Source: Hydrogenophaga sp.
Lineage (GTDB): Bacteria > Pseudomonadota > Gammaproteobacteria > Burkholderiales > Burkholderiaceae_C
DNA length: 64,000 nucleotides
Direction of reading: 5' to 3'
Assembly (NCBI RefSeq): GCF_030373225.1
Contig: NZ_JAUCZG010000005.1
Span: 62,001 to 126,000, forward strand
In this document: piece after piece, positions 9,487 to 19,061 of the stretch
How positions within the stretch are numbered: position 1 is the first letter of the stretch
Layout: each line of letters starts with the position of its first letter
Notes under the pieces: generated by a model
Database searches by the model: none
The model's input: only the letters and a program-made list of their open reading frames with translations
Told to the model about the DNA's origin: nothing
Made by a program: the position numbers and the translations under genes

Positions 9487-11613
9487 TCACGACTGCGGCT
9501 GCTGCTGTGGCTCAACCGCATTGCGGTCAGCCAGCGCCTTCATGGACAGCTTGACGCGGCCTTTTTCGTCGGTCTCGAGCACCTTCACCCGAACAACCTG
9601 GCCTTCGGTGAGGTAGTCGGAAACACGCTCGACGCGCTCATGGGCGATCTGGCTGATGTGCAACAGGCCGTCCTTGCCGGGCAGCAGGTTGATCAGGGCA
9701 CCGAAGTCGAGGATCTTGGTGACGGGGCCTTCGTAGACCTTGCCCACTTCCACTTCGGCCGTGATCTGCTCGATGCGGCGCTTGGCCTCGTCGGCCTTGG
9801 CGGCGTCGGTCGAAGCGATGGTGATGGTGCCGTCTTCGTCGATGTTGATCTGGGTGCCGGTCTCTTCGGTCAGCGCACGGATGACGGCGCCGCCCTTGCC
9901 GATGACGTCGCGGATCTTCTCGGGGTTGATCTTCATCGTGAACAGCTTGGGTGCGAAGTTGGACACCTCGGTCCGGGCTTCGCCCATGGCTTCCTGCATC
10001 TTGCCCAGGATGTGCATGCGGGCTTCCTTGGCCTGGGCCAGTGCGACCTGCATGATTTCCTTGGTGATGCCCTGGATCTTGATGTCCATCTGCAGCGCCG
10101 AGATGCCGTTGGTGGTGCCGGCCACCTTGAAGTCCATGTCGCCCAGGTGATCCTCGTCACCCAGGATGTCGGTCAGCACCGCGAAGCGGTTGCCGTCCTT
10201 GATCAGTCCCATGGCGATGCCGGCCACGTGGGCCTTCATCGGCACGCCGGCGTCCATCAGTGCCAGACAGCCGCCGCAGACCGAGGCCATTGACGAGGAG
10301 CCGTTGGACTCGGTGATTTCCGACACCACGCGCATGGTGTAAGGGAAGTCTTCCTTGCTGGGCAGGGCCGCGATCAGTGCGCGTTTGGCCAGACGGCCAT
10401 GGCCGATCTCGCGACGCTTGGGCGTGCCGAAGCGGCCGGCTTCGCCGGTGGCGAAGGGAGGCATGTTGTAGTGCAGCATGAAGCGGTCTTCGAACTCGCC
10501 AGCCAGCGCGTCGATGCGCTGCGCGTCGCGGTCGGTGCCCAGCGTGGCCACGACCAGCGCCTGGGTTTCGCCACGCGTGAACAGCGAAGAGCCGTGGGTG
10601 CGCGGCAGCACGCCGTTGCGGATTTCGATGGCGCGAACGGTGCGGGTGTCGCGGCCGTCGATGCGGGGCTCGCCGGCGAGGATCTGACCACGCACGATCC
10701 TGGCTTCGATCTCGAACAGCAGGGCTTCGATGGCCACGCTGTCAAACGCCACGCCTTCGGCTTTCAGGGCGGCGAACACGTCGGCGTAAGCGGCCCGGCA
10801 GGCCTGGGTACGGGCCTGTTTGTTGCGGATCTGGTAGGCGGCTTCCAGCCTGGCCTTGGCCAGGCCATCGATGCGGGCGATCAGCGGCTCGTCCTTGGCC
10901 GGCGGCTGCCAGTCCCACGACGGCTTGCCGGCGTCGCGCACCAGGTCGTTGATCGCAGCGATGGCGATGTTGCCCTGCTCATGACCGAACACCACGGCGC
11001 CGAGCATGATTTCTTCAGACAACTGGTCGGCTTCGGATTCCACCATCAGCACGGCGGACTCGGTGCCGGCGACCACCAGGTCGAGCTGGCTGTCCTTGAG
11101 CTGGGTCTGACCCGGGTTGAGCACGTACTGCCCGTTGATGTAACCCACGCGGGCTGCACCAATGGGCCCGTTGAACGGGATGCCGCTGACCGACAAGGCG
11201 GCCGAGGTCGCGATCATGGCGGCGATGTCGGCCTGCACTTCGGGGTTCAGGCTCACCACGTGCACGATCACCTGGACTTCGTTGTAGAAGCCTTCAGGGA
11301 ACAGCGGGCGGATCGGACGGTCGATCAGGCGGCAGGTCAGCGTTTCGAGTTCGCTCGGGCGGCCTTCGCGCTTGAAGAAGCTGCCGGGGATCTTGCCGGC
11401 GGCGTACGACTTCTCGGTGTAGTCCACGGTCAGCGGGAAGAAGTCCTGGCCGGCCTTGGCTTCGGTCTTGGCGACCACGGTGGCCAGCACCACGGTGTCA
11501 TCGATGTTGACCAGCACGGCGCCGGTGGCCTGGCGCGCGATTTCGCCGGTTTCCATGGTGACCGTGTGTGGGCCCCACTGGAAGGTCTTGGTGACTTTGT
11601 TGAACATGCTCAT
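9487..11613 (-). CDS. pnp: Polyribonucleotide nucleotidyltransferase (PNPase)
   Basis: 708 residues. It is a 3'-5' phosphorolytic exoribonuclease and part of the RNA degradosome in many proteobacteria. Two RNase PH-like domains (about residues 10-235 and 310-545) are separated by a helical linker. A KH domain follows ([18 protein letters not shown], about 560-610), then an S1 RNA-binding domain ([18 protein letters not shown] to about 690). The start at 11613 is preceded by AGGAGA six to seven bases away. It follows rpsO on the same strand, the classical rpsO-pnp pair, with a terminator between them. Confidence 0.97.
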   Translation of the reverse strand: MSMFNKVTKTFQWGPHTVTMETGEIARQATGAVLVNIDDTVVLATVVAKTEAKAGQDFFPLTVDYTEKSYAAGKIPGSFFKREGRPSELETLTCRLIDRPIRPLFPEGFYNEVQVIVHVVSLNPEVQADIAAMIATSAALSVSGIPFNGPIGAARVGYINGQYVLNPGQTQLKDSQLDLVVAGTESAVLMVESEADQLSEEIMLGAVVFGHEQGNIAIAAINDLVRDAGKPSWDWQPPAKDEPLIARIDGLAKARLEAAYQIRNKQARTQACRAAYADVFAALKAEGVAFDSVAIEALLFEIEARIVRGQILAGEPRIDGRDTRTVRAIEIRNGVLPRTHGSSLFTRGETQALVVATLGTDRDAQRIDALAGEFEDRFMLHYNMPPFATGEAGRFGTPKRREIGHGRLAKRALIAALPSKEDFPYTMRVVSEITESNGSSSMASVCGGCLALMDAGVPMKAHVAGIAMGLIKDGNRFAVLTDILGDEDHLGDMDFKVAGTTNGISALQMDIKIQGITKEIMQVALAQAKEARMHILGKMQEAMGEARTEVSNFAPKLFTMKINPEKIRDVIGKGGAVIRALTEETGTQINIDEDGTITIASTDAAKADEAKRRIEQITAEVEVGKVYEGPVTKILDFGALINLLPGKDGLLHISQIAHERVERVSDYLTEGQVVRVKVLETDEKGRVKLSMKALADRNAVEPQQQPQS

Positions 11614-11814
11614 GGTTTATCTCCTGGAATTCTTTCCGCCACCGGGCGGAAAACACAGCGTGCGGCAAACCCGCACAAAACCCGGAAACACAACCCAGAA
11701 CACGATGCCATTCCAGATGGATTGATTGCTTCGCCTCAGGCGCTCAACCCGCTTGGAATGACACAGCTTCGCTCTGTGATCGATGCTCCGGAATCAAAAA
11801 AGGGTCAAAAAAGC

Positions 11815-11850
11815 AAAAAACGCCCGAGCCAGCGAACCAACTCAGGCGTT
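11815..11850 (-). terminator. Rho-independent terminator after rpsO
   Basis: Read on the minus strand, AACGCCTGAG and CTCGGGCGTT form a 10-bp stem with one G-U pair, followed directly by a run of T residues and further T-rich sequence. It lies about 25 bp after the rpsO stop and would partly separate rpsO from pnp transcription. Confidence 0.8.
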
Positions 11851-11872
11851 TTGTGCATCAAGCCGGGGCCAA

Positions 11873-12139
11873 TTACTTGCGCAGGCCCAGTTTCGCAATC
11901 AGCGCAATGTAACGCTGGGCGTCCCTGGACTTCAGGTAGTCCAGCAGTTTGCGGCGGCGGCTCACCATGCGCAGCAGGCCGCGACGGCCGTGGTGGTCCT
12001 TGGCGTGCGTCTTGAAGTGGGGGGTGAGTTCGTTGATGCGTGCGGTCAGGATGGCGACCTGCACTTCAGGGCTGCCGGTGTCGTTGGCGGCGCGGGCGTT
12101 GGCCGCGACGACCTCGGCTTTGATGGATTGGGCAATCAT
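11873..12139 (-). CDS. rpsO: Small ribosomal subunit protein uS15
   Basis: 88 residues, the standard length. The protein binds the central domain of 16S rRNA and bridges the subunits. The conserved segments [19 protein letters not shown] and [20 protein letters not shown] are unmistakable. The ATG has AGAAGGAA upstream. It is followed by a terminator and then pnp. Confidence 0.98.
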   Translation of the reverse strand: MIAQSIKAEVVAANARAANDTGSPEVQVAILTARINELTPHFKTHAKDHHGRRGLLRMVSRRRKLLDYLKSRDAQRYIALIAKLGLRK

Positions 12140-12273
12140 GGAGTTTCCTTCTGGGTTACATGCGTCCCGGCGCAGCCAGCCGGTCCGAGGAGTTGCTCCA
12201 GAGCCGGCCGCCGCATCGGGCGTGGGTATGCTGTCCTTTCGAACGGCAACCGCGCATTATAGGGCAGACCGGC

Positions 12274-13497
12274 TCAAGTGCCAGCGCCGGAGTTGGCGGC
12301 GATCCAGCGCTGCAGCCGCTGGGCACCTTCCTCCAGCCGGTGGGTGTCGCGGCTGGCGAAGCACCAGCGCAGCCAGCCGGCCGCTTCCGCCGAGAACGCG
12401 CTGCCCGGCGCCAGGCCGATGCCGGCCTCGCGCACCAGCCGCTTGGCCACGTCCAGGCAGTCGTCGTGGCCTTGCAGCTTGAAGAACGCGTACATGCCGC
12501 CCAAGGGCTCGGCCAGCGTCACGCCGGGCACGGCGCGCAGCAGCGGCACCAGGGTGTCGCGGCAGGTCTTCAGGTGGGCCACCAGCGCGGGGGTGACCTC
12601 CGCGCCGCGCTGCAGCGCCACGGTGGCCCCGCGCTGCACGAACACCGGCGCGCACGAGGTGTTGAATTCGATCAGCTTGCCCATCGCGGCGGTGAGCGCT
12701 GCGGGCAGCACCAGCCAGCCCAGGCGCCAGCCGGTCATGAGAAAGCTCTTGGAAAAACTGTGGGCGACCACCAACCGGTCGTCGGGCTCGGCCACGTCGA
12801 GAAAGCTGCTGGCAGCGCCGTTGGCGGTGTCACCCGCGTAGTACAGCCGTTCGTAAACCTCGTCGGCCAGGATCCAGGTGCCGCTGCGCCGGCAGTGCGC
12901 CAGGATGGTGGCCTGCTCCTCGCGGGTCAGCGTCCAGCCCGTGGGGTTGTTGGGTGCATTGACGACCAGCATGCGCGTGGCCGGCGTGATGGCCGACAAC
13001 AAGGCCTCCATGTCCAGCGCCCACGCGCCGGCGCGTGCACCCGTGGTGAGCACGCGCAGGGGCACGCTCTTCACCGTCGCGCCCATGATCAGCGGCTGCG
13101 CCACCAGGTTGGGCCAGGCCGGCGTGACCACCACCACCTCGTCGCCCGCCTCCACCAGCGCCTGCGATGCCAGCATCAGGCCGTTGACCCCGCCGGAGGT
13201 GATGGCCAGGCGGTCCATCCAGTGCGCCGTTCCCAGGCCCGGGTGCAGGCCGTCGGTGTAGCTGGCAAGCGCTTGGCGCAGTTCGGGCAGGCCGAGGTTG
13301 TGCGCATAGAAGGTTTCACCCGCCTGCAGCGACGCCACGGCCGCTTCGCGGATGAAGCCGGGCGTGACTTCGTCGCTCTCGCCGAACCAGAACTTGAGCA
13401 CGTTGTCGCGACCCAGTCCCTCGTTGGCCACCTCGCGGATGCGGGAGGCCTCGAGGCTTTCAATGACAGGGCGCATTAAGGGTGGGCGTTGGGACAT
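12274..13497 (-). CDS. Pyridoxal phosphate-dependent aminotransferase, class I/II
   Basis: 407 residues of fold-type I aminotransferase. The PLP Schiff-base lysine is Lys250 in SFSKSFLMTGWRLGW. NAPNNPTG at 180-187 and ADEVY at 211-215 contact the cofactor, and Arg near the C terminus would bind the carboxylate. The amino-acid substrate cannot be told from sequence. The ATG at 13497 shares a base with the stop of the upstream solute-binding protein (TGATG), so the two are probably translationally coupled. An ATG eight codons in (13476) is an alternative start; neither has a good ribosome-binding site. Confidence 0.9.
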   Translation of the reverse strand: MSQRPPLMRPVIESLEASRIREVANEGLGRDNVLKFWFGESDEVTPGFIREAAVASLQAGETFYAHNLGLPELRQALASYTDGLHPGLGTAHWMDRLAITSGGVNGLMLASQALVEAGDEVVVVTPAWPNLVAQPLIMGATVKSVPLRVLTTGARAGAWALDMEALLSAITPATRMLVVNAPNNPTGWTLTREEQATILAHCRRSGTWILADEVYERLYYAGDTANGAASSFLDVAEPDDRLVVAHSFSKSFLMTGWRLGWLVLPAALTAAMGKLIEFNTSCAPVFVQRGATVALQRGAEVTPALVAHLKTCRDTLVPLLRAVPGVTLAEPLGGMYAFFKLQGHDDCLDVAKRLVREAGIGLAPGSAFSAEAAGWLRWCFASRDTHRLEEGAQRLQRWIAANSGAGT

Positions 13498-14792
13498 CAG
13501 GGTCGAACCATGTTGCAGCGATGAGGCTGTTCGGCTTGTTGGGGAGTCATGTTGCGGATGACGCGAAAACCGTAGCCCGATCCTTCGACGTCGAACTTCA
13601 CACCGGGCGCACCCTGGCGGTCCATCACGGCCACCGCCAGCGCCTGCTGGAACTGGTGGTCGGCCGCGCGCATGCGGGCGCTCTGGCCAGCCAGGGTGAC
13701 CTCGGCCTTCTCCAGCCGGGCCGCGATGGTGGCCGCATTGACCGGGCCCGAGGCACCGGCACGTTCGATGGCCTGCGCCAGCGACTCGATCATGAGCTGC
13801 ATGCGCATGTGCACGTAGTCGTCGGCCGGGTCGGGAAAGCGCTGGCGAAACTCACGGTAAAAGGCTTCCGATTCGCGCGTGGGCACGTTGGGGAACCAGT
13901 CGGCCACCGCGATCACCTTGCCGATCCCGGCCTCGCCCATGGCCGCCGGCGCACCGAGCGCGTTGCCGTAGAAGGTGTAGAAGGTGCCGTCGAACCCGAC
14001 CTCGCGCGCCGCCTTCACCAGCAAGCTGAGGTCGTTGCCCCAGTTGCCGGTGAGCACCGCCTGCGCACCACTGGCCTTGATCTTGGTGGCATAGGGCAGA
14101 AAGTCCTTCACCCGCGCCATCGGGTGCAGTTCTTCGCCGACGATCTTCACGTCGGGACGCTGCGCAGCCAGCTGGCTGCGGCCCTCGCGCAGCACGGCCT
14201 GCCCGAAGCTGTAGTCCTGGCCGATCAGGTAGATGTTCTTGAGTTGCCGGTCCTCGCGCAGCACGCTCATGAGTGCGGTCATGCGCATGTCGGCGTGGGC
14301 GTCGAACCTGAAATGCCAGAAGCTGCATTTTTCGTTGGTCAGGGCCGGGTCCACCGCCGCGTAGTTGAGAAACAGCATCTGGCGCGCCGGCTCGCGCGCG
14401 TTGTGCTTGTTGATGGCCTCGATCAGCGCGCTGGCAGCGGCCGACGAGTTGCCCTGGGTGACGATGGTGATGTCCTGGTCCACCGCCAGACGCAGCGCCG
14501 AGAGGGCTTCTTCGGTCTGTCCCTTGCTGTCGAAACGTTCGATCAGCAGCGGGCGGTTGCCACCGGGCAGGCGCACACCGCCGCGGGCGTTCACGCGCTC
14601 GGTGGCCCAGACCAGGTTGCGGTACACCGCCTCGCCGGTGTTGGCAAACGGCCCGGACAGGCCTTCGATCATGCCGATGCGGATGGGAGCGGGCGCCTGG
14701 GCCTGCACCGCCGGCGCGGCCAGTGCCGCGCCCAGGGCGGCCAACAGCGCGCAACGGCGCAAGGACAACAAGAAGTGGATCGGTTTGTTCAT
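13497..14792 (-). CDS. Branched-chain amino acid-type ABC transporter solute-binding protein
   Basis: 431 residues from the ATG at 14792, which is preceded by AGGAG; the open frame continues upstream without coding character. A signal peptide is clear (RRCALLAALGAALAAPAVQA, cleavage near residue 31). The mature part begins APIRIGMIEGLSGPFANTGE, the start of a type I periplasmic binding (Leu/Ile/Val-binding-like) fold. No permease or ATPase genes lie nearby, so it is an orphan binding protein here. It is coupled to the downstream aminotransferase by a TGATG junction, which hints at an amino acid or amine ligand, but this is inference. Confidence 0.85.
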   Translation of the reverse strand: MNKPIHFLLSLRRCALLAALGAALAAPAVQAQAPAPIRIGMIEGLSGPFANTGEAVYRNLVWATERVNARGGVRLPGGNRPLLIERFDSKGQTEEALSALRLAVDQDITIVTQGNSSAAASALIEAINKHNAREPARQMLFLNYAAVDPALTNEKCSFWHFRFDAHADMRMTALMSVLREDRQLKNIYLIGQDYSFGQAVLREGRSQLAAQRPDVKIVGEELHPMARVKDFLPYATKIKASGAQAVLTGNWGNDLSLLVKAAREVGFDGTFYTFYGNALGAPAAMGEAGIGKVIAVADWFPNVPTRESEAFYREFRQRFPDPADDYVHMRMQLMIESLAQAIERAGASGPVNAATIAARLEKAEVTLAGQSARMRAADHQFQQALAVAVMDRQGAPGVKFDVEGSGYGFRVIRNMTPQQAEQPHRCNMVRP

Positions 14793-14909
14793 TGACAGGG
14801 CTCCTGGATGACGCTGTTGCAGGGCCGGTGCCCCGTGGATCGAAGTCACCTGGGCGACAGCGGTCGCGGAGTCTAATTCATAATTACAACAGCTCACCCA
14901 CCCGGGTAT

Positions 14910-16013
14910 TCAAACCAGCACCGCAGGCGGCGCCAGTTCGGCCAGGGGCCAGCGCGGCTTCACGTCGAAGCTGTAACCGGCAGCGCCGGCAAGGCTCCAG
15001 TCCACCAGTCCGGCCTGCACCCGCATGCCACCGGCCAGCGCGATCATGGCGCCGTTGTCGGTGCACAGGTGAAGCTCGGGGTAATGCACCCGCACGCCGG
15101 CCCGGGCGCAAGCGCTGCCCAGTTGTTCACGCAACTGGGTGTTGGCCCCCACCCCGCCGGCCACCACCAGGCGGCGCAGGCCGGTCTGGCGCACCGCCGC
15201 CATGGACTTCCTGACCAGCACCTCGACGATGGCGGCCTGCACGCTCGCGGCCACATCGGCCTTCTGCTGCAAGGTGAGCGGATCGGCCAGGTGCAACGTG
15301 GCAGGGCCGTCCAGCCGGGCATGGGCCAGTCGCTTGACCTGGGTGAGCACCGCGGTCTTGAGGCCGGCAAAGGAAAAATCGAGATCGCCGCTGTGCAACA
15401 GCGGGCGCGGAAATTTGTAGGCCAGGGGATCGCCCTGCAGCGCCAGCCGTGCCAGCGCCGGGCCGCCGGGGTAACCCAGGCCGAGCAGCTTGGCCGACTT
15501 GTCGAACGCCTCGCCGGCCGCGTCGTCGATGGTTTCGCCGAGCAGGGTGTAGCGCCCCACCCCGTCCACCCGCATCAGCTGGCTGTGGCCACCCGAGACC
15601 AGCAGCGCCACAAAGGGAAACTCGGGCGGGTCGGCACTCAGGAACGGCGACAGCAAATGGCCTTCGAGGTGGTGCACGCCGATCACCGGCTTGCCCAGCG
15701 CAAACCCGAGCGCGCAGGCCACGCCCGACCCCACGAGCAGCGCGCCGGCCAGGCCGGGGCCGCGGGTGTAGGCCACGGCGTCCACGGCCGAGAGCGGCAC
15801 GCCGGCCTGGGCCAGCGCCGCGTCGGTCAGCGGCAACACGCGACGGATGTGGTCGCGGCTGGCGAGTTCGGGCACCACGCCCCCGAAGGCGCGGTGCATT
15901 TCGATCTGGCTGTGCAGCGCATCGCCGAGCAGGCGGGGCGTTCGGCCGCCGCTGGCGTCCACCAGGGCCACGCCGGTTTCGTCGCAGGACGATTCGATTC
16001 CCAAAATCAGCAT
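14910..16013 (-). CDS. tsaD: tRNA N6-adenosine threonylcarbamoyltransferase TsaD
   Basis: 367 residues from the ATG at 16013 ([17 protein letters not shown]). The open frame runs far upstream through the opposite-strand nasR gene and is not real there. TsaD transfers the threonylcarbamoyl group to A37 of ANN-decoding tRNAs, with TsaB and TsaE. The family opening ESSCDET, the metal-binding HLEGH pair (His115 and His119), the SGGHSQL nucleotide loop and GGVGAN near residue 290 are all present. The C terminus is about 20 residues longer than in E. coli. It is divergent from nasR with 66 bp between the start codons. Confidence 0.96.
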   Translation of the reverse strand: MLILGIESSCDETGVALVDASGGRTPRLLGDALHSQIEMHRAFGGVVPELASRDHIRRVLPLTDAALAQAGVPLSAVDAVAYTRGPGLAGALLVGSGVACALGFALGKPVIGVHHLEGHLLSPFLSADPPEFPFVALLVSGGHSQLMRVDGVGRYTLLGETIDDAAGEAFDKSAKLLGLGYPGGPALARLALQGDPLAYKFPRPLLHSGDLDFSFAGLKTAVLTQVKRLAHARLDGPATLHLADPLTLQQKADVAASVQAAIVEVLVRKSMAAVRQTGLRRLVVAGGVGANTQLREQLGSACARAGVRVHYPELHLCTDNGAMIALAGGMRVQAGLVDWSLAGAAGYSFDVKPRWPLAELAPPAVLV

Positions 16014-16050
16014 GCGTCGAGTGTACGGGCGGCATGTTTGTTGCTCCGCC

Positions 16051-16075
16051 AAGGGAATGTGTGCCACATCCCCTT
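16051..16075 (+). promoter_or_regulatory. Hairpin just upstream of the nasR start codon
   Basis: AAGGGAATGTG (16051-16061) and CACATCCCCTT (16065-16075) form an 11-bp stem with one mismatch and a 3-nt loop, five bases before the nasR ATG. It contains the only purine-rich segment (AAGGGA) that could serve as a ribosome-binding site. It may lower or regulate nasR translation; this is inference from structure alone. Confidence 0.45.
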
Positions 16076-16079
16076 CAAG

Positions 16080-17348
16080 ATGACATCGGGCCTGCGCTTT
16101 CTGGTCGCGGCCAAACGCTGCGAGATCGCCGAACTCGAGCAACTCGCGCTCACCAGCGCGCTGGTCAATGTGACCGGACGGCTGGTGCATGGGCTGCAGC
16201 GCGAACGCGGCCTGTCCAACCTGTTTCTGGGCTCCCAGGGCCAGCAGTTCGGCGAGGTGCGCAGGCAGCAGATCGGCGAGAGTCGGCAGATCGAAGCCGA
16301 GTTGCGCGCCTGTTTCGACGAACTCGACACCGATTCGGCGCTGGTGGGCAATGGTGCGCGACTGTTCAGCCGCATGGCCTACGTGTTGCACGGGCTCGAT
16401 GCACTGGAGGGTCTGCGCCTGCGGGTGCAGGCGCTCGAATGGTCGCCGCGGCAGGCCACCGAGGCCTATGTGCGGCTGATCACGGGCTTGCTGGCGGTGG
16501 TGTTCGAAGCCGCGGACAGCGCCAGCGATCCTGAAATCTCGCGCCTGCTGGTGGCCCTGTTCAACTTCATGCAGGGCAAGGAATTCGCCGGTCAGGAGCG
16601 GGCCACGGGCTCCGCGCTGTTCGCCGCGGGACGCGCCGAGGCCGTGGAGCAGCAACGGCTGCTGCACCTGATCGAGTCGCAGGAGCGCTGCCTGGAGGTG
16701 TTTGCCGAGTTTTCCAATGCGCAGGCGCTGGAGCTGTGGAACGCCACCCAGGCCAGTGCCATGCTGGCCGAGCTGGAGCGCCTGCGCCGCGTGCTGTGCA
16801 CGGCGGCGCACGGCGCGCCCCTGAACGACCAGTTGAGCAAGGCCTGGTTCGATTGCTGCAGCCGGCGGATCGATCGCATGAAGGCGGTCGAAGACCGCCT
16901 CGCGCTCGACCTGCTGCAGGCCTGCGAGGAAAAGGTCACCGCGGCCCACGCCGAACTGGGTCGTTTTCACGCCTTGAACAACAGCCCGGCGACCGAACCG
17001 GACGTGTTGTCGTTCTTCCAGACGCCGTCTGGCGCAAACGCCGGCGGGTACGCCACGGCGCCAACGAGCTACGGCCCGCATCTCGAGCGCTCGATCCTGG
17101 AACTGGTGCAGGAGCAGGCCCGGCGGCTGCAATCGATGAGTGAAGAACTCGACACGGTGCGCGCCAGCCTCAACGAGCGCAAGTTGATCGAGCGCGCCAA
17201 GGGCCTGCTGATGGCGCACCGCCACCTCAGTGAAGAAGACGCCCACAAGACCATGCGCCAGATGGCGATGAACCAGAACCGCCGCCTGGTCGAAGTGGCC
17301 GAGGCGGTGCTGTCCATGGCCGACATGCTGCCTGAGCGCCTGGCTTGA
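16080..17348 (+). CDS. nasR: Nitrate-responsive antitermination regulator (NIT domain + ANTAR domain), NasR-like
   Basis: 422 residues from the ATG at 16080; a GTG at 16059 is a possible alternative. The N-terminal two thirds (about residues 20-280) are all helical and start with [21 protein letters not shown], the signature of the NIT domain that senses nitrate and nitrite. The last 55 residues ([13 protein letters not shown] ... [21 protein letters not shown]) are an ANTAR RNA-binding domain. Such proteins bind a two-hairpin leader RNA when nitrate is present and prevent termination. The matching leader lies immediately downstream, before nrtA. The segment between the domains (about residues 310-350, Pro/Gly/Thr-rich) looks like a linker. 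It is divergent from tsaD. Confidence 0.9.
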   Translation: MTSGLRFLVAAKRCEIAELEQLALTSALVNVTGRLVHGLQRERGLSNLFLGSQGQQFGEVRRQQIGESRQIEAELRACFDELDTDSALVGNGARLFSRMAYVLHGLDALEGLRLRVQALEWSPRQATEAYVRLITGLLAVVFEAADSASDPEISRLLVALFNFMQGKEFAGQERATGSALFAAGRAEAVEQQRLLHLIESQERCLEVFAEFSNAQALELWNATQASAMLAELERLRRVLCTAAHGAPLNDQLSKAWFDCCSRRIDRMKAVEDRLALDLLQACEEKVTAAHAELGRFHALNNSPATEPDVLSFFQTPSGANAGGYATAPTSYGPHLERSILELVQEQARRLQSMSEELDTVRASLNERKLIERAKGLLMAHRHLSEEDAHKTMRQMAMNQNRRLVEVAEAVLSMADMLPERLA

Positions 17349-17373
17349 GTTGAGCACCGGTTTGCTGCTGCAG

Positions 17374-17390
17374 TGCACAAATTTCGTGCC
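17374..17390 (+). promoter_or_regulatory. NtrC-type enhancer site
   Basis: TGCACAAATTTCGTGCC contains GCAC-N7-GTGC, the core of the NtrC recognition sequence, about 150 bp upstream of the sigma-54 promoter, a usual enhancer distance. A degenerate second half-site (TGCACC at 17403-17408) follows 29 bp downstream. The match is seen directly; NtrC binding is inferred. Confidence 0.65.
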
Positions 17391-17527
17391 GACCCGTGGC
17401 TTTGCACCAGATTGAGGCCCCGCGCGCGCCATCGAGGCAACGCCGCATCGCGCTCTTCTGCCCGACCCCGGGCGTGTTGGCTTGTGAATCAGGGCTCTTT
17501 GCGCGTTGCGCGGGATGACCCTGAAGC

Positions 17528-17543
17528 TGGCACGGTAACTGCT
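17528..17543 (+). promoter_or_regulatory. Sigma-54 promoter of the nitrate assimilation operon
   Basis: TGGCACG-GTAA-CTGCT matches the sigma-54 consensus TGGCACG-N4-TTGCW with one change, and has the required GG-N10-GC spacing (GG at 17529-17530, GC at 17541-17542). Transcription would start near 17553, just before the leader hairpins. Sigma-54 control with an NtrC-type site upstream indicates induction under nitrogen limitation. Confidence 0.85.
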
Positions 17544-17562
17544 TGAAAGAACCATCGAAGAA

Positions 17563-17668
17563 GTTGACCAATGGCGGTCGGCCTCTTCCAGTCTCCCCAG
17601 ACACGGACAACGGCGTCCATTGCTCTCCTGACCTCGGTCAGGGATGCAATGGGCGCCGTTTTGCTTTT
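17563..17668 (+). promoter_or_regulatory. NasR-type antitermination leader: two hexaloop hairpins and a terminator
   Basis: Hairpin 1 pairs 17563-17569 with 17576-17582 around the hexaloop AATGGC. Hairpin 2 pairs GGAC (17605-17608) with GTCC (17615-17618) around the hexaloop AACGGC. Both loops have A at position 1 and G at position 4, the ANTAR target signature. The terminator's 5' arm AACGGCGTCCATTGC (17609-17623) pairs with 17646-17660 (15 bp, one G-U) over an inner hairpin, then TTTTGCTTTT. Because this arm overlaps hairpin 2, hairpin 2 and the terminator exclude each other. Binding of NasR with nitrate should therefore allow readthrough into nrtA. Confidence 0.88.
17609..17668 (+). terminator. 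Conditional Rho-independent terminator (attenuator) upstream of nrtA
   Basis: A 15-bp lower stem (17609-17623 with 17646-17660) is topped by a CCTGAC/GTCAGG inner stem (17627-17632 with 17637-17642) and followed by a T-rich tract at 17659-17668. It lies 36 bp before the nrtA ATG. The 5' arm is shared with leader hairpin 2, so this is an attenuator rather than the end of nasR only. Confidence 0.88.
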
Positions 17669-17703
17669 GGGCCTTGCTTTTTCACCTTTCACAGGAGTTG
17701 ATC

Positions 17704-19017
17704 ATGAAGAAACCACCGAACGCCACGTCCCCCTCGCGCCGCGATGTCATCCAGAAAGCCTCGGCACTGGGCGCCGCCGCGCTGACGGGCAGTCTCTGGT
17801 CGAGCCGAGCCCGGGCCCAGGCCACTGGCGCCCCCGAAACCCGGGCGGCCAAGCTCGGGTTCATCGCGCTGACAGACGCCGCCCCGCTGTTCGTCGCCGA
17901 CGAAAAGGGCTTCTTCAAGAAGCACGGCATGTCCGATGTCGAGGTGCTCAAACAGTCCTCCTGGGGCACCACGCGCGACAACCTGGTGCTGGGCTCCGGC
18001 AAGGGGGGCATCGACGGCGGCCACATCCTCACGCCCATGCCCTACCTCATCAGCACCGGGGCCGTCACGGCCAACAACATCCCGGTGCCGATCAACATCC
18101 TGGCGCGCCTGAACCTCGGTGGCCAGTGCATTTCCGTGGGTGACGAGTACAAGGACCTCAAGGTCGGCGTGGACACGAAGGAATTCAGCAAGGCCCTGCT
18201 CGCCAAGCGCCTCAAGACCGGCAAGCCGGTGAATGCCGCCATGACCTTCCCCGGCGGCACGCACGACATGTGGATCCGCTACTGGATGGCCGCCGGCGGC
18301 GTGGATCCGAACAAGGACATCACCACCATCGTGGTGCCGCCCGCGCAGATGGTGGCCAACATGAAGGTCGGCAGCATGGACACCTTCTGCGTGTGTGAGC
18401 CGTGGAACCGCCAGCTGATCAACCAGAAGATCGGCTACACGGCGCTCACCACCAGCGAACTGTGGATGAACCACCCCGAAAAGGCCTTTGCCATGCGCGC
18501 CGACTACGTGCAGGCCAACCCGATCGCGACCAAGGCCTTGCTCAAGGCCGTGATGGAGGCGCAGATGTGGTGCGAAGACCCGGCCAACCGCGCCGAGGTG
18601 GCCGAGATCTGCTCGCGCCGGCGCTGGATCAACGCGCCGGTGGCCGACGTGATCGACCGCGTCAAGGGCGACTTCGACTACGGCACCGGCCGCGTCGAGG
18701 CCAACAGCAAGTACCAGATGCGCTTCTGGAAGGACCAGGCGAGCTACCCCTTCCAGAGCCACGACCTGTGGTTCCTGACCGAGAACATCCGCTGGGGCTA
18801 CCTGCCGCCCAACCTGGACACCAAGGCCCTGATCGCCAAGGTCAACCGTGAAGACCTCTGGCGCGCCGCGGCCAAAGAGCTGGGCGTGGCCGCCAGGGAC
18901 ATCCCCGGTTCCACCTCGCGTGGCGTGGAGACCTTCTTCGACGGCAAGGTGTTCGACCCGGCCAACCCGAAGAAATACCTCGACAGCCTGAGCATCAAGT
19001 ACCTCAAGAACGCCTGA
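17704..19017 (+). CDS. nrtA: Nitrate/nitrite ABC transporter substrate-binding protein NrtA
   Basis: 437 residues from the ATG at 17704, preceded by AGGAG. The N terminus is a Tat signal peptide: twin arginines at 12-13 (PSRRDVIQKAS), a hydrophobic stretch and a likely cut after ARA at residue 38. The mature protein (AKLGFIALTDAAPLFVADEKGFF) belongs to the NrtA/SsuA-like type II binding proteins, with the conserved FPGGTHDMWIRYWMAAGG region. It captures nitrate in the periplasm for NrtBC. It is the first gene of the operon behind the sigma-54 promoter and the NasR leader. Confidence 0.95.
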   Translation: MKKPPNATSPSRRDVIQKASALGAAALTGSLWSSRARAQATGAPETRAAKLGFIALTDAAPLFVADEKGFFKKHGMSDVEVLKQSSWGTTRDNLVLGSGKGGIDGGHILTPMPYLISTGAVTANNIPVPINILARLNLGGQCISVGDEYKDLKVGVDTKEFSKALLAKRLKTGKPVNAAMTFPGGTHDMWIRYWMAAGGVDPNKDITTIVVPPAQMVANMKVGSMDTFCVCEPWNRQLINQKIGYTALTTSELWMNHPEKAFAMRADYVQANPIATKALLKAVMEAQMWCEDPANRAEVAEICSRRRWINAPVADVIDRVKGDFDYGTGRVEANSKYQMRFWKDQASYPFQSHDLWFLTENIRWGYLPPNLDTKALIAKVNREDLWRAAAKELGVAARDIPGSTSRGVETFFDGKVFDPANPKKYLDSLSIKYLKNA

Positions 19018-19061
19018 CACCTCGAGCCCGACGTTTCCCCATTCCGATCCGGAGCATTTCA

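Noticed and set aside
16014..17555. Upstream extension of tsaD on the minus strand, giving an 881-residue frame
   Set aside because: The family starts at [13 protein letters not shown] (16013). The extension is antisense to nasR, whose NIT and ANTAR domains are clear.
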